Source: Elusimicrobia bacterium RIFOXYA2_FULL_39_19 (GTDB lineage: Bacteria > Elusimicrobiota > Endomicrobiia > CG1-02-37-114 > XYA2-FULL-39-19). From it: a DNA stretch of 64,000 nt. The DNA is taken from positions 17,574-81,573 of the forward strand of contig MGVC01000020.1 of NCBI GenBank assembly GCA_001800285.1, given 5' to 3'. A model generated the notes under the pieces. It had not been told where the DNA came from, did not search any database, and saw nothing but the letters and a program-made list of their open reading frames with translations. Below, in pieces: positions 59,197 to 64,000 of this stretch; within the stretch, counting starts at the first letter, position 1; every line of letters begins with the position of its first letter. The position numbers and the translations under genes were made by a program.

Positions 59197-61269
59197 ATGC
59201 ATACAATTGAGAATACATCAAGTTATTTAATTAAAAAACGTAAAAATGAATATTTTAGTGTCAATAAAAATAAATGCATATTCAATATAAAGGTTGCGGG
59301 TGACAGGGAACCGCAGGAACAGGAGTTTTTGCTAAGACGCTCAAGAGGTGTTCTAAAATCAACAGTAGTTGTTAATAGCAAATCTGTTGATATTTCTACA
59401 GTTGAAAGTATACTTGCAGGACTAATTAAAAAGGGCATGTCTGACAAAGAAAAAGCCATTGCAATTTATCGTTTTTGTTCTCCAGGAACACTTCTTCACT
59501 GGGAGCCTGCAGATTTTTCAAATAATATTTTAAAGCTTTTAAATATTTACGGGTATGGGACATGTGGAACACATGCATTTTTGTTTTATCAGTTATGCCG
59601 GCATGCAGGGCTAAGGGCGGCTCATTTAGGCATAGATGTTCCCAGGTATCATACTGGGCATCAACTGGCAGAAGTATATTACAACAATAAATGGCATGTA
59701 TTTGATTGTGATGCGGGCCATTACTATTTAAATGCAAGAAGTGAAATTGCCAGCGCTGATGAATTGAAAAAAGATCCTGATTTGATTAATCAGTCAGCAG
59801 ATCATTTTGGGTTAAATCATATCGGCTGGCCAATAGGTTGTTTAAAATATCTTCATAAATATTCTGATTTTCACAGAGATGAAAAAGTTCCGGTTCATTC
59901 TTTAAAACCTATTGATTATATAATGAAACAGAATTCACTGAAATTTGTTTTTAAGCCTTTAGATGAGATAATAGATGTTCAAAGAATTACTAAATTGTGG
60001 AAAATGCCCGCCCCTGTTTTCAATATTGGAAAGATTAATTCGAACCTGCTTAAACCATTAAACTTAGGTAAAAATAAGGTAATATTTAAAAATAGAAATA
60101 ATGAGTCTTTTAAAGGGAAAATAGTTTTTCGTTGGACAGAGAAATATTTGAAATCTTCTGCCAAAGCAAAGGCAGATAATATTAAATGGGCAAAGGAAGA
60201 AAAACTGTTCTCAGACAGCGCAGGGGAAAATAGAAATGCTTTTCCTATTGTGGATTCTAATGGAAATATTAATTTAACAGGGCAGTCTCTAAATAAAAAT
60301 ACGTCTGAAATCTGGCATGGTAGTTATAAAAGTGCAGATTTCAAAAAAACTGTGATATTTAAAAAAGAAAAAATATATCCAGCATATCCAAAATTATATG
60401 TAGATGAATTAAATCAGTCCCATTTAGTATTTCAAACCAATACATACAACAAAAGTTCTGATATTTATTATCTTAACACAAAGAATGTAAAGAAAATCAT
60501 AAGAATTAATCAGGAAGATAAATATTCCCGTTCATATTTTCCCAATATGGCAGGTTATAAAGATGCTATTGCAATTATCTGGCAGGGACCCAATGTGTCC
60601 AGGGGCGGCGATGCAAATTTCAATAAAGGTTATTCAAACAGCTGGTTTAAAATATTCAGAAACGGGAAATGGGAAAAAGCTGTTGTCAGAAACGGATATT
60701 GGAAAAACCTGATTTTACCATCAATAACATCAGATTCAAAAGGTAATTTTCACTGCTTATATCTTTATCAGGGGGTTGAATACGAAAATATCACTAGAGC
60801 TGTTCATAATTCAAAAGATTCAATGATTAACATTTCTCCTTACAATAGTTATTATTCTTTTGGTTCTGACATAACCACAGATAGAAAAGATAATATCTAT
60901 GCATTATGGTCTATGGCAAATTATGGTTTGCGGCCTAATATATATTTACGCCTTAAACAAGCAGGTACCTGGGGAAAATGTGTAAGAGTAAGTGCTTGGG
61001 ATAAAATTGACGCAAAGTATCCTTCTGCGGCCTGCGGGTTAAACGGTGAATTGTTTATTGTTTGGGAAGATTACCGGCATGGAAATTCTGTTATTTATTA
61101 TAAGGAATTTGACGGGAAGCAATGGTTGCCGGAAATAAGGCTAAGTAATAACAAAAAAGGTGATGCGCATTACCCAAAAGTTATTGTTGATAAAACAAAT
61201 AAACCTGTTATTTTCTGGCATGATAACCGTGACAAAAAAACACAGATTTATTTTAAGCATAAGAAATAA
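59197..61269 (+). CDS. Transglutaminase-like protein with beta-propeller-like C-terminus
   Basis: A 690-residue protein without signal peptide. A transglutaminase-like domain (about 65-205) has the catalytic pattern Cys in Y-G-T-C-G-T-H, His in H-T-G-H-Q-L-A-E, and Asp in F-D-C-D. The C-terminal half (about 330-690) has repeated blade-like segments (E-I-W-H-G, A-I-I-W-Q-G-P, F-I-V-W-E-D-Y, V-I-F-W-H-D-N) that suggest a beta-propeller, possibly sialidase-like. Function is unknown; the gene lies between the lipoprotein SBP and a GH123-like gene. Confidence 0.65.
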   Translation: MHTIENTSSYLIKKRKNEYFSVNKNKCIFNIKVAGDREPQEQEFLLRRSRGVLKSTVVVNSKSVDISTVESILAGLIKKGMSDKEKAIAIYRFCSPGTLLHWEPADFSNNILKLLNIYGYGTCGTHAFLFYQLCRHAGLRAAHLGIDVPRYHTGHQLAEVYYNNKWHVFDCDAGHYYLNARSEIASADELKKDPDLINQSADHFGLNHIGWPIGCLKYLHKYSDFHRDEKVPVHSLKPIDYIMKQNSLKFVFKPLDEIIDVQRITKLWKMPAPVFNIGKINSNLLKPLNLGKNKVIFKNRNNESFKGKIVFRWTEKYLKSSAKAKADNIKWAKEEKLFSDSAGENRNAFPIVDSNGNINLTGQSLNKNTSEIWHGSYKSADFKKTVIFKKEKIYPAYPKLYVDELNQSHLVFQTNTYNKSSDIYYLNTKNVKKIIRINQEDKYSRSYFPNMAGYKDAIAIIWQGPNVSRGGDANFNKGYSNSWFKIFRNGKWEKAVVRNGYWKNLILPSITSDSKGNFHCLYLYQGVEYENITRAVHNSKDSMINISPYNSYYSFGSDITTDRKDNIYALWSMANYGLRPNIYLRLKQAGTWGKCVRVSAWDKIDAKYPSAACGLNGELFIVWEDYRHGNSVIYYKEFDGKQWLPEIRLSNNKKGDAHYPKVIVDKTNKPVIFWHDNRDKKTQIYFKHKK

Positions 61270-61327
61270 TATTAGTAGTACATTTTTCCGCTCTTTTTAA
61301 AAGAGAGGATTGAGGAGAGTTAATAAG

Positions 61328-63736
61328 ATGAAAGTATCAAGATTATTTAATTTAATGTTAGTTTTGAGTTTATTATTAGTGTTTCCTGTAAAAAGTTTTG
61401 GTTCAGATATTCCGGCAGGAATGAAATGTTTTGATTTTGGCCCAGAAAAATCGGTTGTTTGGCCTGGCTTTGTGTCAGTGACAGCAAATATGTCTTATAG
61501 TAAGGATAAAGGTTTTGGCTGGGAGGGAACCACGCCGCCGCAAGCTGTGTTTAGAAAAGACCACCAGGCAGATGCCTTGGCAGGTGACTATATAGGCTGG
61601 CAAAAAAAAGATTATAACACTACCCCTGCTCCTCAATATACATTTATTTTAGATTTACCAAACGGTGATTATGAAATAGCAGTGATGGCATCAAATCCTG
61701 ACCCATTGAAACCTTACGGAATAATAGCTAATGGCAACAAGTTATTTTGGGAGGAAGTGACGATAGATAATTATGTTGAGAAATACTTAAATAGGCACAG
61801 GGCAGCGGCGTATAAACCTGACCAGGATGTATTCAAAGAGCATGTAGACCTGGAACATCCTGTGAAAAAATATATAGTTAACATAAAAGACGGGAAATTG
61901 AAATTACAGTTACAGTATGTTGCACTTGAAATGCTGGTAGCATATCCTCTTTCATTGCAAAAAGATGGAGATGAATTTTTGAAAACGTTATGGGACGAAA
62001 GGCGCAGTGAATTTTACAGCAGTGCTTATAAAGAAGTTTTGCCGGAGTCTAAAGACCCCAAGCCGGGAATATCAAAAGAAGATAAAGAAAAGGGTTTTGT
62101 TCTTTTTGTAAGGGATTATCTGGAAGAAATTTATCCTACAAGTTATCCGAAAAAAGAGGAAATAAATTCTAAAATTAATTTGACTGCTGCAAAAGGGGAA
62201 TTTGAACCAGCATTATTGGGGTTATGGCCTCTTAAAGAACTAAAAGGTATAAGGATAAAATTTTCAGATTTAAAAATGGAGGGCGCAGTTATTGCAGCAT
62301 CTTCAATAGAATTACGTAAAGTACGGTATTACCAGAAACAGATAAGTTCAGCTGATAATGTTCACACAATAGTGCCGTTTATTTTAGAAAAGCCCCAGCA
62401 GGATAAAATAGACATTCCAAAAGATGAGACCACCGGCTTATGGCTGACAGTAAATGTCCCCAGAGATGCAAAAACCGGCACCTATACAGGAAAAGTAGAA
62501 GTAATAACACAAGACGGCAAAAATTCTTCCGTCGCTATAGAGCTTGTCGTTCGTCCCTATTTATTGCCGGATCCGGAAGATATTTCTGCTACTCTTATGT
62601 GGTATTACAGAACGCCTCTCTGGAAACATGAACGTTATAAATTAAGCTGGTTTGGAGCTGAGGGTAAACCTTTGGCAACAAAACTGCTTGAAGCAGATTT
62701 AAGGAGCATGAAAGAACATGGCTGCAACGCTTTACATTTACCTGAAGTGCTTATTACGGCAGTTGACGGGAGCGGAAAAGTAACAGTGGATTTTTCAGAG
62801 TTAGCATGGGTTGTTGAAACAATGAAAAAAGAAAATATCGGGCTTAAACACCCTAATCTGCTTTTTACTCTAAAAGCAGCCAATCAGCTGATTAAAGAAT
62901 ATGAAATGGAAGAATTCGGTGATAAGTTTAATAAAACATTTAAAAATTATATTGCAGAATTAGTTAAATGGTTTGGAGAACAGAAAATTGATGTGCTCTA
63001 TTGGGTTGTAGATGAGCCAAGAGAAAGAAATCTTTCTTCCTGGAACCGTAATTATGATGATACAATGAAATATGTTCAGTTAGTATCTGAAGTTAAGGGT
63101 GCCAAGAGTTCGGTTTCTTTTATGCGTGATACTGAAGGCAGTAAGGATTATTCAGCCGGCGCTGAAAAAACAGACAATACTATAACCTTTCCAGGCGCTG
63201 ATTCTGTGAATCTGCGTCAAATTTCTTCAAACAGAGGAAAGGATAAATTATGGCTGCATAATTCCGGAAAAAATATTAACAGAACAGCGTTTGGTTTTTA
63301 TCCCTGGAGAGTATCTGCTTCAGGCCGGGTTCAGTGGAACTATGACTATCAGGAAATACCTTATTATCCTTTTGAAAATATGTGTGGGTTTACATGGGGT
63401 TCCGTAGCTGCAACGTTCCCGTCAAGTGAAGGGCCTGTTCCTACAACCTGGTATGAATGGTCCCGTGAAGGCATAGATGACTGGAGATATATAGAGCTGG
63501 CAGAAAATTTAATAGCAAAAGCAAAAAAAACTGGTAATTCTGAAAAGGTTAAGTTAGCAAAAGAAACAGAAAGGATTCTTAAAAATATAAAAGAAGAAAT
63601 ACCTGAAAGCCTTCCTATGGAAATAATAGTTGGAAATAACGGTATGGCTTATGACGGGCCTCTTTTGAAAAATACCCATATTTGGCGTGAAAAAATAGCT
63701 GATAGTATTGGAAAGTTGTTAGCTGATGAGAAGTAA
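61328..63736 (+). CDS. Exported GH123/DUF4091-like glycoside hydrolase with N-terminal malectin-like domain
   Basis: An 802-residue exported protein. Signal peptide 1-about 25. The N-terminal part (about 30-200) resembles a malectin or rhamnogalacturonan-lyase-type carbohydrate-binding domain (F-D-F-G-P-E-K-S-V-V-W-P-G-F). The rest (about 250-802) is homologous to the 29201 protein: G-F-V-L-F-V-R-D-Y, then Y-W-V-V-D-E-P (likely catalytic Asp-Glu) and E-G-I-D-D-W-R-Y-I-E-L. The frame is open to TTG 61310; ATG 61328 follows GAGGAGAG and is preferred. A very strong terminator at 63793 ends the transcript. Confidence 0.78.
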   Translation: MKVSRLFNLMLVLSLLLVFPVKSFGSDIPAGMKCFDFGPEKSVVWPGFVSVTANMSYSKDKGFGWEGTTPPQAVFRKDHQADALAGDYIGWQKKDYNTTPAPQYTFILDLPNGDYEIAVMASNPDPLKPYGIIANGNKLFWEEVTIDNYVEKYLNRHRAAAYKPDQDVFKEHVDLEHPVKKYIVNIKDGKLKLQLQYVALEMLVAYPLSLQKDGDEFLKTLWDERRSEFYSSAYKEVLPESKDPKPGISKEDKEKGFVLFVRDYLEEIYPTSYPKKEEINSKINLTAAKGEFEPALLGLWPLKELKGIRIKFSDLKMEGAVIAASSIELRKVRYYQKQISSADNVHTIVPFILEKPQQDKIDIPKDETTGLWLTVNVPRDAKTGTYTGKVEVITQDGKNSSVAIELVVRPYLLPDPEDISATLMWYYRTPLWKHERYKLSWFGAEGKPLATKLLEADLRSMKEHGCNALHLPEVLITAVDGSGKVTVDFSELAWVVETMKKENIGLKHPNLLFTLKAANQLIKEYEMEEFGDKFNKTFKNYIAELVKWFGEQKIDVLYWVVDEPRERNLSSWNRNYDDTMKYVQLVSEVKGAKSSVSFMRDTEGSKDYSAGAEKTDNTITFPGADSVNLRQISSNRGKDKLWLHNSGKNINRTAFGFYPWRVSASGRVQWNYDYQEIPYYPFENMCGFTWGSVAATFPSSEGPVPTTWYEWSREGIDDWRYIELAENLIAKAKKTGNSEKVKLAKETERILKNIKEEIPESLPMEIIVGNNGMAYDGPLLKNTHIWREKIADSIGKLLADEK

Positions 63737-63792
63737 ATATTTATATGAAGTTTTGTAGCTAAAAAGATACCTGTATTGTAAAAATAAGTGTG

Positions 63793-63844
63793 ATTAATAA
63801 AACAAAAAAGACAGCTTGAAGGCTGTCTTTTTTGTTTTATTAAT
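63793..63844 (+). terminator. Very long perfect terminator hairpin
   Basis: A perfect 23-bp stem (63793-63815 with 63822-63844) with loop TTGAAG. The stem contains AAAAAAGACAGC/GCTGTCTTTTTT and functions in both directions because its outer part is A/T-rich. It closes the GH123-like gene transcript. Confidence 0.9.
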
Positions 63845-63848
63845 TTTG

Positions 63849-64000
63849 TTCCGTAGAGATATATTTTTGATACGGCAGATAGCCGTGTTGATTAAAAATA
63901 TGAAAACGAAACGGCTGTGTTCCGTTGAATTATAGTTTTAAAATGTCGGATAGACATGATTATTAAAACTATGTTAATGAAACGGCTGTGTTCCGTTGAA
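63849..64000. repeat. Array of 71-bp structured direct repeats (runs off window)
   Basis: Two complete units (63849-63919 and 63920-63990) and the start of a third, with GAAACGGCTGTGTTCCGTTG plus AA repeated at 63908-63929 and 63979-64000, 71 bp apart. The units match at 54 of 71 bases. Each folds as an outer stem, an inner 5-bp stem and a GATA-type loop, and three of the changes between units are paired compensatory substitutions. No coding frame is seen in it. The end of the array is outside the window. Confidence 0.75.

Noticed and set aside
63849..64000. The repeat array as a CRISPR array
   Set aside because: The segments between the repeated 22-mers are about 49 bp, palindromic and similar to each other, unlike unique protospacers, and no cas gene is seen.
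1..64000. tRNA or rRNA genes
   Set aside because: No cloverleaf-like segments or rRNA-conserved stretches were recognised on either strand.

Overview
The window looks like the genome of an uncultured, AT-rich, anaerobic, Gram-negative (two-membrane) bacterium, in the style of the sulfatase-rich candidate phyla (Firestonebacteria, Omnitrophota, Lentisphaerae or Elusimicrobiota type). I cannot name the taxon from sequence alone. The reasons are PorV/PorQ-like and OmpA-like outer-membrane proteins, secreted multidomain proteins ending in type-IX-like C-terminal domains, five Cys-type sulfatases with an oxygen-sensitive radical-SAM sulfatase maturase, a c-di-GMP-I (GEMM) riboswitch, and standard use of TAA, TAG and TGA stops.

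Layout. 1-3.6 kb: 5'-truncated sulfatase, enolase-superfamily enzyme and TIM-barrel sugar isomerase (catabolic operon). 3.6-5.1 kb: ECF sigma factor, zinc-finger anti-sigma factor and Spy/CpxP-like periplasmic protein; an identical-architecture ECF promoter lies before the sigma gene and before the next operon. 5.2-14.5 kb: two giant secreted proteins (GH38-like and clostripain-like), both with FlgD/Por-type tails, flanking a PorV-like protein. 14.5-20 kb, mostly minus strand: NagA-like deacetylase, anaerobic sulfatase maturase and a GH78 rhamnosidase, with a plus-strand membrane protein carrying a degenerate GGDEF domain. 20-28.8 kb: sulfatase, GH20-like hexosaminidase, MFS transporter, two Gfo/Idh/MocA oxidoreductases, a DUF1284-like protein, a UroD-family gene interrupted by two in-frame TGA codons, and a medium-chain dehydrogenase. 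28.8-44.3 kb: riboswitch-controlled GH123/DUF4091-like protein, a duplicated beta-helix protein with its own PorV-like partner, a tandem binding-domain protein, a LamG adhesin-like protein, an outer-membrane protein, a PorQ-OmpA fusion and a small exported protein. 44.3-48.8 kb: a frameshifted tandem-GNAT gene and two sulfatases. 48.8-61.3 kb: UroD-like protein, an ABC importer of unusual design (solute-binding protein fused to a MalF-type permease, and a MalG-type permease with a repeat-rich insertion of about 380 residues), sulfatase, GH36-like galactosidase, a lipoprotein SBP and a transglutaminase-like protein. 61.3-64 kb: a second GH123/DUF4091-like protein, a strong terminator, and the start of an array of 71-bp structured repeats cut by the window edge.

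How it fits together. Large secreted proteins with C-terminal sorting tails and PorV-like partners would act at the cell surface. Oligosaccharides would enter through the ABC and MFS transporters. Mostly cytoplasmic sulfatases (four of five show no signal peptide or are truncated), activated by the one maturase, plus GH78, GH20-like and GH36-like enzymes and NagA, would finish breakdown. Five operons share a palindromic LacI-type operator placed in the 5' leader downstream of the promoter, so much of the window looks like one regulon overlaid with ECF-sigma and c-di-GMP control. The most striking unexplained structure is the 71-bp repeat array at 63849-64000, whose two visible units differ by compensatory base-pair changes.
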